Part shown: piece by piece, positions 1-9,667 of the stretch | How the letters are laid out: every line of letters begins with the position of its first letter | Position numbering within the stretch: the first letter of the stretch is position 1 | DNA from: an uncultured Ruminococcus sp. | Lineage (GTDB): Bacteria; Bacillota; Clostridia; Oscillospirales; Acutalibacteraceae | NCBI GenBank assembly: GCA_902802985.1 | Contig: CADCOE010000064.1 | Span: forward strand, 1-56,265 | Direction of reading: 5' to 3' | Length of the DNA stretch: 56,265 nt | Position numbers and translations under genes: made by a program | The notes under the pieces: model-generated | Database searches by the model: none | What the model saw: only the letters and a program-made list of their open reading frames with translations | What the model was told of the DNA's origin: nothing

Positions 1-58
1 CGTAAATCCGAGACATCGCAACTCTCGAAACCCGCATAAACACAGGGATTTTGGGGTG

Positions 59-1555
59 TTACTTATCGAGGGATTTCATTGTCGGGAAGAGAAGAACATC
101 CCGGATAGCAGGAGAATTTGTCAGCAGCATACACATACGGTCAATACCGAAACCGATACCGCCTGTCGGCGGCATACCGATTTCCAATGCATTGAGGAAA
201 TCCTCATCGGTATGATTTGCTTCTTCATCGCCCTGTGCCAGAAGCTCTTCCTGAGCCTTAAAGCGTTCTCTCTGGTCAATCGGGTCATTCAGTTCGGAAT
301 ACGCATTAGCCATCTCCCAGCCGTTCATAAAGAACTCAAAACGTTCCACATATTCAGGATTATCAGGCTTTTTCTTGGTCAGCGGAGAGATCTCCACAGG
401 ATGATCCATCAAAAACGTAGGCTGAACCAGGTGTTCCTCCACAAATGTTTCAAAAAACAGATTAAGGATGTCACCCTTTTTATGCCGTTGTTCATACTCA
501 ACACCCTTTTCATCAGCGACTTTTCTTGCTTCTTCAAGGGTATGAATTTGGTTGAAATCAACATCGGCATATTTTTTAACGGCATCCACCATTGTAATTC
601 TCTCAAAGGGCTTGCCGAGATCCATTTCAATGCCGTTATAAACGATTGTGGTAGTACCAAGGACTTCCTGTGCCACATAGCGGTACAGATTTTCTGTAAG
701 ATCCATCATACCGTGGTAATCTGTATAAGCCTGATACAGTTCCATCAAGGTAAACTCGGGATTATGTCTGGTATCAAGACCTTCATTACGGAACACTCTT
801 CCGATTTCATATACTCTTTCCAGCCCGCCGACGATCAGACGCTTGAGGTACAGTTCCAGTGAAATACGCAGACGCAGATCCTCATCAAGAGCATTAAAGT
901 GAGTTTCAAACGGTCTTGCGGAGGCACCGCCGGCATTCGCCACAAGCATTGGTGTTTCCACTTCCATAAAGCCCTGTGTATCCAGATAGCGGCGGATCGC
1001 ACTGATTATTTTAGAACGCTTGACAAAAGTATCTTTGACTTCCTCATTCATAATGAGGTCAACATATCTTTGGCGATACCGTGTATCGGTATTGGTCAAG
1101 CCGTGATATTTTTCAGGAAGTATCTGCAAGCTTTTTGACAGCAGCGTGATTTCGGAGGCGTGAATAGAAACTTCTCCTGTTTTTGTTTTAAAGACCTCGC
1201 CTTTAAGACCTACAATATCACCAATATCAAACTTTTTAAAGAGCTTGTATTCTTCTTCACCAATGCTGTCCCTTGCCACATAGGACTGAATAGTTCCCTG
1301 CAAGTCCTGAATATGGCAGAAAGAAGCTTTGCCCATTACCCTTTTGGACATCACACGGCCTGCCACAGATACCGTTTTTCCTTCGAGGGAGTCAAAAAGT
1401 TCTTTCACCTCTTTGCTGTGATGTGTCACATCATACTTCATAATGGTAAAGGGATCCCGACCTGTGCTTTGCAGTTCTGCAAGCTTGTCACGTCTTACTT
1501 TCAGCAGCTCGTTCACATTTTGCTGCGGCTTTTGCTGTTCTGTCTTTTCGCCCAT
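59..1555 (-). CDS. lysS: Lysyl-tRNA synthetase, class II
   Basis: Charges tRNA-Lys with lysine in the cytoplasm. The 498-residue length matches bacterial LysS. An N-terminal OB-fold anticodon-binding region (about residues 60-150) is followed by the class II catalytic core: the RYRQRYVDL segment of motif 1, motif 2 with [17 protein letters not shown], and motif 3 with GIGFGIDR near the C-terminus. The ATG at 1555 has an AAAGGA site about 9 bases upstream. It lies 48 bases behind greA with no terminator between, so the two are probably co-transcribed from the greA promoter. Identification is secure. Confidence 0.97.
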   Translation of the reverse strand: MGEKTEQQKPQQNVNELLKVRRDKLAELQSTGRDPFTIMKYDVTHHSKEVKELFDSLEGKTVSVAGRVMSKRVMGKASFCHIQDLQGTIQSYVARDSIGEEEYKLFKKFDIGDIVGLKGEVFKTKTGEVSIHASEITLLSKSLQILPEKYHGLTNTDTRYRQRYVDLIMNEEVKDTFVKRSKIISAIRRYLDTQGFMEVETPMLVANAGGASARPFETHFNALDEDLRLRISLELYLKRLIVGGLERVYEIGRVFRNEGLDTRHNPEFTLMELYQAYTDYHGMMDLTENLYRYVAQEVLGTTTIVYNGIEMDLGKPFERITMVDAVKKYADVDFNQIHTLEEARKVADEKGVEYEQRHKKGDILNLFFETFVEEHLVQPTFLMDHPVEISPLTKKKPDNPEYVERFEFFMNGWEMANAYSELNDPIDQRERFKAQEELLAQGDEEANHTDEDFLNALEIGMPPTGGIGFGIDRMCMLLTNSPAIRDVLLFPTMKSLDK

Positions 1556-1603
1556 AATTGTTTTTCCTTTCCGTATGATTGCTCAAAAAATGATATGCGG
1601 TCT

Positions 1604-2077
1604 TTATTTTGAAATTTCGAGAATTTCGATTTTAACGACGCCATCGGGTGTTTCCACCTCTACAATATCGCCCACCTTACGATCGAGCAGCGCCAGACCG
1701 ACAGGGGACTCGTCGGAGAGTTTCCCGTTAAAGGGGTCTGCTTCATTAGAACCGACGATCTGATAAACGACATCCTCTTCAAATTCAAAATCGTGTACCT
1801 TCACTTTAGAGCCAACGTGAACGTGCTCATTGGAAAGTTCACTTTCATCAATCACTTTTGCATTTTTAAGGATCGTTTCTACCTGAGCGATCCTTGCCTC
1901 CAGCATAGCCTGATCATTTTTAGCCTCATCATATTCGCTGTTTTCCGAAAGGTCACCGAAAGAGAGTGCGACTTTAATTTTCTCAGCCACTTCTTTTCTT
2001 TTGACTGTTTTGAGATATTCCAGTTCCTGTTCGTAATTTTTCAAGCCCTCATCTGTGAGGATGGTCTGTTTTGCCAT
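1604..2077 (-). CDS. greA: Transcription elongation factor GreA
   Basis: Rescues backtracked RNA polymerase by stimulating transcript cleavage. The 157 residues match the family: an N-terminal coiled coil carrying the acidic tip motif [13 protein letters not shown] (about residues 41-53), then a C-terminal FKBP-like globular domain with the conserved SPVGLALL segment. The start MAKQTIL is preceded by an AGGTGG site. A consensus promoter lies about 85 bases upstream, and lysS follows 48 bases downstream, giving a two-gene greA-lysS unit as in many Firmicutes. Confidence 0.97.
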   Translation of the reverse strand: MAKQTILTDEGLKNYEQELEYLKTVKRKEVAEKIKVALSFGDLSENSEYDEAKNDQAMLEARIAQVETILKNAKVIDESELSNEHVHVGSKVKVHDFEFEEDVVYQIVGSNEADPFNGKLSDESPVGLALLDRKVGDIVEVETPDGVVKIEILEISK

Positions 2078-2159
2078 ATATCACTAACCACCTTTTTCAA
2101 ACTTAACCCGGCAGACCGTATGGAAGAACCAATACGATCTGCCGCTGATACTAATAACT

Positions 2160-2188
2160 ATTATATTAAAGTAGCGTTTTGATGTCAA
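2160..2188 (-). promoter_or_regulatory. SigA promoter of greA-lysS
   Basis: Minus strand shows TTGACA (2188-2183), a 17-base spacer and TATAAT (2165-2160), a perfect housekeeping promoter directed at greA. It starts just after the terminator of the upstream minus-strand gene. Confidence 0.85.
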
Positions 2189-2210
2189 GCAAAACAAATA
2201 AGGATTTATC

Positions 2211-2253
2211 AAAAACGCAGCGGCGGCAGTCCCATTTCAAGACTGACGCCGCT
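2211..2253 (-). terminator. Rho-independent terminator of the SHOCT gene
   Basis: On the minus strand AGCGGCGTCAGTC pairs with GACTGCCGCCGCT across an 8-9 base loop, followed by GCGTTTTT. It ends the gene at 2273-2824 and insulates the greA promoter. Confidence 0.8.
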
Positions 2254-2272
2254 TTTGACAGAATAAAACGGT

Positions 2273-2824
2273 TTATGTTTCGAGAACCGCTTTTTTCTTT
2301 TCTTCGTATTCTTCTTTGGTAATGATCTGCATTTTATATTGCATATCGATTTTGCGGAGAATTTCAAAGTGATCATATTTTTTGCGTGCGGCTTCCAATT
2401 TTTGCTGATACTCTTCCACCGTAATAATATCCATTGTCAGTGCCGTTTCGAGTCTTGATCTGGTCTTGTCATATTCATCTTTTGCTTTTTGCTTGACACG
2501 TTCGGCCTCGGCATTTTTGATAGCCTGTTCTTTTTCAGCGATTTTCGCTTCGATATTGGCTTTCTGTTCCAATGCGGGCTGCATCTGCTCAAAAATATCG
2601 TTAACATCAAATGCTTCGGTTCTGCATTCCTTAATGTAAGCCGCATATCTTTTACCGATTTGAGCGTAGTAAACGTCCAGACTTTTGGCAACGGTATCCA
2701 GCTGGATCTTCAGTCCTGCCAGTTCTTTTTGGTCAATCGTAGCAGTAACGAGTGCATTGCCGACACCGGCAACATTTTCTCCGACACTCTGTACAATTTG
2801 CGATGCTTTGTCAAATAAAGCCAT
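2273..2824 (-). CDS. Coiled-coil protein with two SHOCT-like motifs
   Basis: Role unknown. The 183 residues contain an N-terminal segment rich in Ala/Val, a long charged helical region (about residues 80-130) likely to form a coiled coil, and two C-terminal SHOCT-like repeats around IITVEEYQQKLEAA and IITKEEYEEKKKAVL. SHOCT motifs are short helices often found at the ends of membrane or oligomerising proteins. There is no signal peptide or clear membrane segment. It is monocistronic, with its own perfect promoter, a structured leader of about 100 bases and a strong terminator. The ATG has AAAGGAG about 11 bases upstream. Confidence 0.75.
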   Translation of the reverse strand: MALFDKASQIVQSVGENVAGVGNALVTATIDQKELAGLKIQLDTVAKSLDVYYAQIGKRYAAYIKECRTEAFDVNDIFEQMQPALEQKANIEAKIAEKEQAIKNAEAERVKQKAKDEYDKTRSRLETALTMDIITVEEYQQKLEAARKKYDHFEILRKIDMQYKMQIITKEEYEEKKKAVLET

Positions 2825-2856
2825 AATAAAAATACTCCTTTCAATCTGAATGTCCG

Positions 2857-2887
2857 GACGGCTGATTTTTTCAGAAAACGAGCCGTC
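2857..2887 (-). promoter_or_regulatory. Hairpin in the 5' leader of the SHOCT gene
   Basis: GACGGCT (2857-2863) pairs with AGCCGTC (2881-2887) between the promoter at 2927-2955 and the start codon at 2824. The flanking leader is GC-rich compared with other leaders here. I could not match it to a known riboswitch class by eye. Confidence 0.45.
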
Positions 2888-2926
2888 GCCCTATAGCCTG
2901 ACGGGATCTCCGCCTTAATTTTCTCT

Positions 2927-2955
2927 ATTATATATCACTGTTTATTGTTTGTCAA
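2927..2955 (-). promoter_or_regulatory. SigA promoter of the SHOCT gene
   Basis: Minus strand TTGACA (2955-2950), 17-base spacer, TATAAT (2932-2927): a perfect consensus about 100 bases ahead of the start codon. Confidence 0.85.
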
Positions 2956-3009
2956 TGACGAAAAAAAGTTATTTTCAGAAAATGATTTGAGCATTTTAAC
3001 AAAATTCAT

Positions 3010-4479
3010 TCAGGCTTTCAGCAGCTGCCCGACATCAAGGATATGATATTTCGTCATTTGTTCGTACTTGGGAAGCTGTTGATTAAGGCGTTCCATCATT
3101 GCGTCCCAGTCGGCATCGGTAAGGGTTGTCTGAGCCGTATCAATGTAAATATCGCAGGTAAGCCAATCATTTTGGACATAGACCTTTACCGCTTTGATGG
3201 TGTCATTCATTTGTCTGACCTTTTCGGCAACAGCCGCAGGAGAAATATTTTCCCCATTGGGTAAAGTGATCATCGTATCTTTTCTGCCCCTGAGATAAAC
3301 TCTTTGATCGACAAGGCAGCCAATATCTCCTGTCAGGAAATAGCCGTCTTGGGTAAAGGCAGCCTTGGTTGCCGCTTCATCGTGATAATAGCCTAAAAAG
3401 ACATTATCTCCCTTAACCGCCAGTTCGCCGCAGCCATCCTCATCGGGAGCCATCACCTTGACATCAATATCCTCAAAGACAGTGCCGACGCTGTCGTTAT
3501 TGTCATCATCAGGATAATCAATACTGAATGCGGAAGACGTTTCGGAAAGAGCGTAGGCATTCATCATTTTCATTCCCTCGGAGCGGTATTTTTGTTTCAG
3601 TGCGGGATCAAGCACAGCACCGCCGCAAAACAAATACTTCATCTGACCGCCGAGCAGCATTTTCAGAGGCACAGCAAGACTTTGAGCCGCTTGAGCGAAA
3701 CGCATATACACCAGCGGTACCGCTGAGAACACGGTAGGATGGATACGACTCATTTCCTGCGGCATTTCCTTGGTATTTTCCGCTAAATGAACGGTAAAAC
3801 CGAACACCAGAGAGTAGATAAAATTATAAATAGATCCGTAAGTATGGTGCAGCGGCAAAAACAGATAGCAGACATCGTTTTCATTTAAATCGACACGTCG
3901 GCCCAGTGAAGCCACTCCCGAAAAAACATTTCTGATACAGAGGACAACTGCTTTGGGGAAGGAGGTTGAGCCACTGGTAAAAACAATTTTGGCAGGCTCA
4001 TCATTGCTTTTGACAGGGAGTCCGGACAATGTTTCTGTCAGGGCTTTTCCCTCTTCGATACAGCGGTCAAAGTCCTGTTCCATCGAAAGAAAAACGATCT
4101 GGGGAAACCGTACCTTCAGCCGGTCAATCAGTTCCCCATAGCTGTCGGAATAAAACAAACAGTCAACGCGGCACTTTTGCAGGGCATAAGCGACATTGTC
4201 ATACGTCCATTCCTTGGAAAAGCCGACACTGATACCGACATAGTTCATCACAGCAATATCAGCGATCATCCAGCGGATGCTGTTCGGACTAAAAATACCG
4301 ATATTTTTTCCACCCCAGCCTTTTTCCAACAGATAACGGGCAAGCCAGACGGTTTTTTCGATGAAACTGCCAAACGTTTCCATCTGTTCAGTACCGTCCT
4401 TGGTTTCATAGAGATAAGGACGTTCTTTCCATTGGCGGTAATCTTTCCGCAGATAGTCATTCAGTTGATTGGTGATCAT
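3010..4479 (-). CDS. AMP-binding (ANL superfamily) adenylating enzyme
   Basis: Predicted to activate a carboxylic acid, probably a fatty acid, with ATP. The 489 residues show the ANL core motifs in order: the P-loop-like VFTSGSTSFPKAVVL, the YALSETSS adenine-binding motif, the YFLTGDIG motif and the RKDTMITLPNGENISP hinge. The protein ends soon after the hinge domain with KYHILDVGQLLKA, and I do not see the usual late TGK catalytic-lysine motif. Thioester formation is therefore uncertain, and acyl-adenylate supply to a partner is possible. It is the last gene of the lipid operon, 5 bases behind the GNAT gene. Substrate unknown. Confidence 0.8.
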   Translation of the reverse strand: MITNQLNDYLRKDYRQWKERPYLYETKDGTEQMETFGSFIEKTVWLARYLLEKGWGGKNIGIFSPNSIRWMIADIAVMNYVGISVGFSKEWTYDNVAYALQKCRVDCLFYSDSYGELIDRLKVRFPQIVFLSMEQDFDRCIEEGKALTETLSGLPVKSNDEPAKIVFTSGSTSFPKAVVLCIRNVFSGVASLGRRVDLNENDVCYLFLPLHHTYGSIYNFIYSLVFGFTVHLAENTKEMPQEMSRIHPTVFSAVPLVYMRFAQAAQSLAVPLKMLLGGQMKYLFCGGAVLDPALKQKYRSEGMKMMNAYALSETSSAFSIDYPDDDNNDSVGTVFEDIDVKVMAPDEDGCGELAVKGDNVFLGYYHDEAATKAAFTQDGYFLTGDIGCLVDQRVYLRGRKDTMITLPNGENISPAAVAEKVRQMNDTIKAVKVYVQNDWLTCDIYIDTAQTTLTDADWDAMMERLNQQLPKYEQMTKYHILDVGQLLKA

Positions 4480-4484
4480 AAAGC

Positions 4485-5552
4485 TTATCCTTTCAGCTCC
4501 TTTTTCAGAAGAACGTATTCATAGACATCCGTTACTTCCTCGGAAACATATTTTTGTGTAATTTTTCCGTCCCTTGCCAAGGCTCCGATACTGGTCAGAT
4601 GATTGTGTTCCAGTTCTTTGATAATGCTGAACACCAACGCTTTGCCCAGCCCCTGATGTTCAGGTCTGACGCCCATATAAAGCATTACATAACGTCGGGG
4701 ACGGTGCTTTCGGCAAAGAATAGACGGCAGACGCAGCGGTGTGATGTGATAGACGGCATTGCCGTAATCAGGAATACTGATATAAAAGCCGACTGCCTTG
4801 TTGTCATAATAAGCAATTTTGGTCATACTCATATTCATAATGGTTTGATAGCTTCGATAAATGGTACGGAAATCTTCTCGGGAAATCGCTTTATAGATCG
4901 GAAAATCGCTGTACAGGTCCCGTATCATTTCATACACTTCATCAATGACGTTATCAAAATTCCGAGCGGCAGGACTTTCAATGCGATAGCCGTTTTGAAG
5001 GAAAGTATGGTAACGGTCCTCAAATTTTTCATTCACATAGCTTTCATCAATGGCACGAAAGCAGCGGGAGGTATAGTGCTCGCAGACGGCAAAGCCATTA
5101 TCCAGAAACTGATGATAATAATAGTCTTTGTTATACGGTTCCCCGGTATAGGGCGGTTCATCAAAAAGATTGATTTTCAATCGGTATTTCAGCCAAAAAG
5201 AGCCGTCCACCGGTCCGATGATCTGACCATAACGGCGGCTTCGGCAAAAGGAAACTGCTTGTTCCAGCAAAAAAGCAGCGGCGGCATCATCATCAATGCA
5301 CTCGTAAAATCCCAGATAAGCGGTATCGTCATCGGGATAAACCGTTATGGCAAAACGGCCGACCGGACGCTCTCCGTCATAGATCAGAAACTTATCCAGA
5401 CGGAAATAGTGGGACAGCACGTGCGTTCCCATCAAAAGCTGCTTCATACTGCCTTCATCCTCCATATTCTCCTTTGCCGTATACAGCATACGGGGCAAAG
5501 ACAGAAAATCAGCAATACGATGCGGTTCCCTGTCAAATTGAATACATTCCAC
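4485..5552 (-). CDS. GNAT/FemAB-like acyltransferase
   Basis: The 355-residue protein resembles large double-GNAT proteins. An N-terminal half has an IIGPVDGSFWLKYRL stretch like the GP-x-S segments of FemAB/YghO-type folds. A C-terminal GNAT domain has YMGVRPEHQGLGKALV, matching the acyl-CoA pyrophosphate-binding motif Q/R-x-x-G-x-G/A. It abuts the second RPH-like dikinase (5553) and precedes the ANL enzyme, so the pair may form an acid-activating and acyl-transfer module acting on the operon's lipid product. That pairing is inference; acceptor and donor are unknown. Confidence 0.7.
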   Translation of the reverse strand: MECIQFDREPHRIADFLSLPRMLYTAKENMEDEGSMKQLLMGTHVLSHYFRLDKFLIYDGERPVGRFAITVYPDDDTAYLGFYECIDDDAAAAFLLEQAVSFCRSRRYGQIIGPVDGSFWLKYRLKINLFDEPPYTGEPYNKDYYYHQFLDNGFAVCEHYTSRCFRAIDESYVNEKFEDRYHTFLQNGYRIESPAARNFDNVIDEVYEMIRDLYSDFPIYKAISREDFRTIYRSYQTIMNMSMTKIAYYDNKAVGFYISIPDYGNAVYHITPLRLPSILCRKHRPRRYVMLYMGVRPEHQGLGKALVFSIIKELEHNHLTSIGALARDGKITQKYVSEEVTDVYEYVLLKKELKG

Positions 5553-7856
5553 TCAAGCTCCTCCTCGATGAATAATTTCGATCATCCCTGTACTGCCGTT
5601 CATATGCACTGTATCTCCGGTGTGAACAGTTTGGATCAGTCCTTCCACTCCGACAACAGACGGCACCTTCAATTCTCGGGAAATAATGGCGGTATGGGAA
5701 AGCAGCGAACCTTTTTCGGAAATAATTCCCTCTGCCATTGCCAGCAGGAATACCCAGCCGGGGTCTGTCATTTTTGTCACCAATATTTTTCCCCGCACCT
5801 GTTCAGTGTCCAGTTGGCTGACATCGGTCACGACAAGCACCGGTGCTGTCACTTCTCCAAAGGAACAGGGCGTTCCCACAAGGCGGTCGGCATTTTGGCT
5901 TTGGTGATAAGTATTAACCGATCGGTGGTGTTTATCAAATTCCTGTTTTTCAAAAATCAAACGGGTATAGGCAGGCAAAGTCTGATAAAGAGCATAGTCG
6001 TCTTTGCGGCACTGAACCCGTTGTCTGATGTCTGAAGGCGGATCCATCGCTTCCTCCAGTGTCAGATAAAAAATATCCCTCTGCTGTTCCAGAACACCGC
6101 TTTGGCAGTATTGTTTTCCGATTGTCAGAAAAATCAGACGGACAATCCCGTAAGCACGGCTGCGGTTCAGTCGAGAAATCTCCCGGTTGCGAATGCCTAT
6201 GGCGGCTCGCTTTCGCAGGAAATGGGTCAGTGGATCTTCTTTGGGCAAATGATCAGCGGTATTTTGACACAATGCCTCCTTCATTTTTTTCAGATGCGGA
6301 AGATCCGCACGATAAGCAGCAATCCTCTCATCCAACAAAGACGGGTCACTGCGGAAAGTACGGCTTTCCAGTTTCAGTTCCTCCGGACTTCTGTCGCCGT
6401 ACTGTCGGATATAGTCATTTTTCAAAGCGGCATATTCTTCGGGAGAATATGCTTCTTTACCGTCAGCCAGTGTAATCAGTTCCCTGACAGGCTTCATACT
6501 TTCAATATCGGAGATCCCCGAAAGACAGGCATTGATATATTCTTCCGATCGGTGTTTCTTTTTGAGTCTGCTTTTGAGCAGTCCCGTAAAAATAAAAGCA
6601 TACATATCATTCAGCAGAGTCACATCCCATACGGCGAATAATTGCTGTCGGATCGTTTTGTACATCGCAGACAATTCGCTGACGGTACTGTTTTCGCTGT
6701 AAGTTTCATAGAACACACGCTCCACTGTTTGGAACAGTTCGTTCAGTTTTCGCATATTAGCAGGAACACGGAACATTTCCGATACAAAATGGACATAGGT
6801 CATCACCCTGACCCAAAATGGAACGGCTGCCTCCCCTGTCGGAACGCTTTTGGTTTTCACTCCCAGCATTTCCTGCCAGACAGGGATAATTTTATGACTC
6901 ATCGGCAGAAATTTCAGCACCGTATACCAGTTGCTGATCTGATAATAAAGCCGTCCATTGGCATTACCGACCATATGGTGATAGACTTCTGCTGTTTGAC
7001 GCATTACCTTATCATTTTTGACAATTCTTCGGCATACACCCTGAAACACGCCCGCATAAACACTGTGTACAAACGAAATCGTCAGCGGCAGTGACACACC
7101 GGGATAGCTCTCCACGATATTGCTGTTATCAAAAATCAGCGGATCTTTGCCGATGAGGGTAGTGATGTTTCGTGCCTGCAAAATATAAATAACGTCATTT
7201 TTGACGGCAAATTCAATATCAAGATATTCACCGAACAGGGATTGGATCGTCTCACTTTGGCGGATCAGCCGCCGCACAAGGTCATCCGAAAGCAAATTTT
7301 CCTTTCCCTCATAATAATACACCTTGTCGGTAAGGTGAAAGTAATAGGTGGTGGTATTGACCCTGTCGGAAACAACGCCTTCCCCTAAGCCGTGTCCCAC
7401 GGTGATGACGCTTTCATTCAGCAGTCCCAGCGGATTAGCGGTAAAAAGAACGCCGGACAGCTCCGGCTGCACCATTTCCTGTACGATCACATCCATTCGG
7501 ATATGCTGGCTATCAATCCCGTTTTGTTGGGCATAAATGCGTACCCGCTCAGATGAAAGCGATCGGCAGCAGCGTTGGATGTTTTCTTTCAGATGGCTCT
7601 TGTCCACATTCAGATACGTTTCAAACTGTCCGGCAAAGCTGAAGGTACTGCCGTCCTCCGCACCGGCGGCGCTCCTGACGGCAAACAAGCCGCTGCTGCT
7701 GTGTGCAACTACCTCCAGCTGCATAGGGTCCCAATCCTGACGGAAGCATTGCTGTTGGGTATCATACATTTCTTCCCACCGTACCACGGAGAAAGGCGGA
7801 ACATTGATGTTTGCCTCACGCATTGCGGTCAGATGGTTGATTTTACTGCTTGTCAT
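5553..7856 (-). CDS. RPH-like dikinase (PEP-synthase N-domain plus C-terminal phosphohistidine domain)
   Basis: Predicted ATP-dependent phosphotransferase of 767 residues. The N-terminal PPDK ATP-binding region carries LFAVRSAAGAEDG and FSFAGQFETYLNV; a long middle region follows; the swivelling domain with GSLLSHTAI lies at the very C-terminus, with catalytic His near residue 721. PEP synthase and PPDK instead place a PEP-binding barrel after this His. The order here is that of rifampin phosphotransferase, so the substrate is probably a different acceptor. I chose the ATG at 7856 (MTSSKINH), which has AAGGAT upstream and sits 1 base after ubiA; the in-frame codon at 7886 would overlap ubiA and lacks a site. 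Automatic pipelines would likely call it phosphoenolpyruvate synthase. Confidence 0.8.
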   Translation of the reverse strand: MTSSKINHLTAMREANINVPPFSVVRWEEMYDTQQQCFRQDWDPMQLEVVAHSSSGLFAVRSAAGAEDGSTFSFAGQFETYLNVDKSHLKENIQRCCRSLSSERVRIYAQQNGIDSQHIRMDVIVQEMVQPELSGVLFTANPLGLLNESVITVGHGLGEGVVSDRVNTTTYYFHLTDKVYYYEGKENLLSDDLVRRLIRQSETIQSLFGEYLDIEFAVKNDVIYILQARNITTLIGKDPLIFDNSNIVESYPGVSLPLTISFVHSVYAGVFQGVCRRIVKNDKVMRQTAEVYHHMVGNANGRLYYQISNWYTVLKFLPMSHKIIPVWQEMLGVKTKSVPTGEAAVPFWVRVMTYVHFVSEMFRVPANMRKLNELFQTVERVFYETYSENSTVSELSAMYKTIRQQLFAVWDVTLLNDMYAFIFTGLLKSRLKKKHRSEEYINACLSGISDIESMKPVRELITLADGKEAYSPEEYAALKNDYIRQYGDRSPEELKLESRTFRSDPSLLDERIAAYRADLPHLKKMKEALCQNTADHLPKEDPLTHFLRKRAAIGIRNREISRLNRSRAYGIVRLIFLTIGKQYCQSGVLEQQRDIFYLTLEEAMDPPSDIRQRVQCRKDDYALYQTLPAYTRLIFEKQEFDKHHRSVNTYHQSQNADRLVGTPCSFGEVTAPVLVVTDVSQLDTEQVRGKILVTKMTDPGWVFLLAMAEGIISEKGSLLSHTAIISRELKVPSVVGVEGLIQTVHTGDTVHMNGSTGMIEIIHRGGA

Positions 7857-7857
7857 A

Positions 7858-8757
7858 CTATATCCTTCCCACCAAAAGGAACACAACGATGGTCAGCAAC
7901 ATCGTTGATTCCTGCAAATAAGTATACCGTTCCACCTTGTCCACCAGCACAAACCGTTCGGGGTCTTTCATAAACTGAATAAATTTCCACGTCATCCACG
8001 ATACCAGCAAAAAAAGCACGGCAATGGAGAGTCGGTTCAGGCGGTACACCAAAATAAAGTTGGTGATAATATCGACGATCGTTAAAATGAGTACAAATCG
8101 GGTCGAACGCTGATAGCCGAACAATTTGGAGTAAGTAGTGTAATCATTTTCATCCTTGGGCGCCTTGATTTTGCGGGACACCTCCCATATCAGCGCAGGG
8201 AAATATAATGTCCACAGTGCCATACAGTTGGTCAGCGTAAAGGCAGGAAGATGATATTTTATCACCGTAAAGGAGATAATATACAAATTAACGATCATCT
8301 GTACAGGATTGTGTGTCACCAATGCCAACGGCAGGCTGGGCTGTATTTTTGCTTTTTGAAAAAACCATTTACTCATCAGGTAGCCGTAGGCATACAGCAC
8401 AAGAAAGAAAAGAAAGTTATTCATAAAAACAACATTCAGAACCACCGTCACTCCCTGAATAATGGCACAAATGATCATCACATCTTTTTTGGTCACTCTG
8501 CCGCTGGGCAAAGGTCTTTCAGGAAAAAGTTCCTTATCGGTTTCAAAATCCTTGAGGTCATCGGCAATTCTCAGCCAAAGCAAAAACGCAAAAACCGTAA
8601 AGGCGCCCACACCTTCTTGTATGCCGATCTGGAACTGTGTAATGCCTTCGTTGAGCAAAATAATAAAGTGAATTTCCAGAAAAACGATCAATCCCAAAAT
8701 CAGTCGGGGAATGATCGGGTATCGTTCCTTAAAATAAATATGCAGTCTTTGAAACAT
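7858..8757 (-). CDS. UbiA-family prenyltransferase, integral membrane
   Basis: The 299-residue protein has about eight or nine hydrophobic segments and both Asp-rich UbiA motifs: RIADDLKDFETDKELFPERP with LPSG (about residues 62-86), and a second around WEVSRKIKAPKDENDYTTY. UbiA enzymes transfer an isoprenoid diphosphate to an acceptor in the membrane. The family includes quinone, haem and chlorophyll enzymes and the archaeal geranylgeranylglyceryl phosphate transferase. With PssA, Psd and CarS-like genes beside it and no quinone genes in view, a lipid role is the better guess; substrates cannot be read from sequence. It is 3 bases from psd and 1 base from the next gene. Confidence 0.82.
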   Translation of the reverse strand: MFQRLHIYFKERYPIIPRLILGLIVFLEIHFIILLNEGITQFQIGIQEGVGAFTVFAFLLWLRIADDLKDFETDKELFPERPLPSGRVTKKDVMIICAIIQGVTVVLNVVFMNNFLFFLVLYAYGYLMSKWFFQKAKIQPSLPLALVTHNPVQMIVNLYIISFTVIKYHLPAFTLTNCMALWTLYFPALIWEVSRKIKAPKDENDYTTYSKLFGYQRSTRFVLILTIVDIITNFILVYRLNRLSIAVLFLLVSWMTWKFIQFMKDPERFVLVDKVERYTYLQESTMLLTIVVFLLVGRI

Positions 8758-8760
8758 AAG

Positions 8761-9636
8761 TTACCTCCTTTCTAAAGGGAAAACGGTTCCGACTTTTTCT
8801 CCGTAACGGACAGTACATTCTATTCCCTTTCGGCTTTCTGCGGCAATATCCTCATCGATCAGAACGCTTGACGGCGGCAGCAGCATTACGATCGTTGAGC
8901 CGCCGGGTTCAAAATAACCTTTTTCCTCCCCTTTATGGAAGGAAGCGACCTGTCGGTTGTTGATTTTTCCGACCAGCAAAGCACCCACTTCAATGGTGAT
9001 CATCGTACCGAAATGTTCGGTTTCGGCAATCGTAACGACTCTCGAATTTTCCTGATAAATAGGATAATCCTTGGAAACAGGGCTGACCGTATGAAGCTTT
9101 CCGGCAATAGCATAGCTGTCGGTCAGTGTGCCGTCGTCAATAAAGCAATAGCGGTGATAATCGTCCATACATAACCGATATACCAGACAAAGACCGCCTC
9201 CAAAAGCCGATATATCCACTTTGCCTCCGGTGAGTTGGCTGAGGGTATAGCGTCTGCCCTTGACGAATACGGTCAGATCATCGGTAATGTCATAAACCAG
9301 CAGCTTGGCATCGGCAGGAGAAATAAGCGAACAGGGACGAGGGTCAATCATTCGGGCACCCGGTCGGAGCTTCCGTATAAAGAACGAGTGAAAGGAGGGA
9401 TATTCCCTGTCCTCAAAGTCCTCGGTATGAATATGGTATTCCTCGATAAAGCGGGGAATTTTTTTAGCAGAGATCGGCAGCTTCTGGTACTGTCCATACA
9501 GCTTTGAGGCAGCCGGTGTAATGACCAATTTCAGCAAACATCTGCCCCATACATTCCCATACAGGAATTGCAGTTTATTTTGTCCGTACTGTTCTGTTTC
9601 CCTATATTTCTTTTCCGATCGGTCATATATTTTCAT
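8761..9636 (-). CDS. psd: Phosphatidylserine decarboxylase
   Basis: Decarboxylates phosphatidylserine, or the serine-headed lipid made by the neighbouring PssA, to the ethanolamine lipid at the membrane. The GGST sequence in FEPGGSTIVML (about residue 250) matches the LGST-type self-cleavage site that creates the pyruvoyl cofactor. Upstream conserved blocks include FHSFFIRKL, SPADAK and DYHRYC. The start MKIYDRS at 9636 has AAAGGAG 7-8 bases upstream; an upstream ATG at 9678 lies inside pssA and is rejected. The resulting 291 residues fit the family. Confidence 0.92.
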   Translation of the reverse strand: MKIYDRSEKKYRETEQYGQNKLQFLYGNVWGRCLLKLVITPAASKLYGQYQKLPISAKKIPRFIEEYHIHTEDFEDREYPSFHSFFIRKLRPGARMIDPRPCSLISPADAKLLVYDITDDLTVFVKGRRYTLSQLTGGKVDISAFGGGLCLVYRLCMDDYHRYCFIDDGTLTDSYAIAGKLHTVSPVSKDYPIYQENSRVVTIAETEHFGTMITIEVGALLVGKINNRQVASFHKGEEKGYFEPGGSTIVMLLPPSSVLIDEDIAAESRKGIECTVRYGEKVGTVFPLERR

Positions 9637-9667
9637 TGATTTTTCTCCTTTTGGCAGAATTCCGCTG

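Noticed and set aside
1..58. Possible tRNA or gene end upstream of lysS
   Set aside because: The 58 bases have no tRNA cloverleaf elements, terminator or long frame that I can see.
56..862. 268-codon plus-strand frame opposite lysS
   Set aside because: lysS has motifs 1-3 on the other strand; the frame is a shadow without a ribosome site.
2825..2932. Known riboswitch in the SHOCT leader
   Set aside because: By eye the conserved cores of the fluoride, ZTP, preQ1, guanidine and c-di-GMP classes are not present, so no class is claimed.
4554..6035. 493-codon plus-strand open frame opposite the GNAT and dikinase genes
   Set aside because: It is a shadow of two well-supported minus-strand genes with family motifs. 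No ribosome site was noted, and the translation has no recognisable motif.
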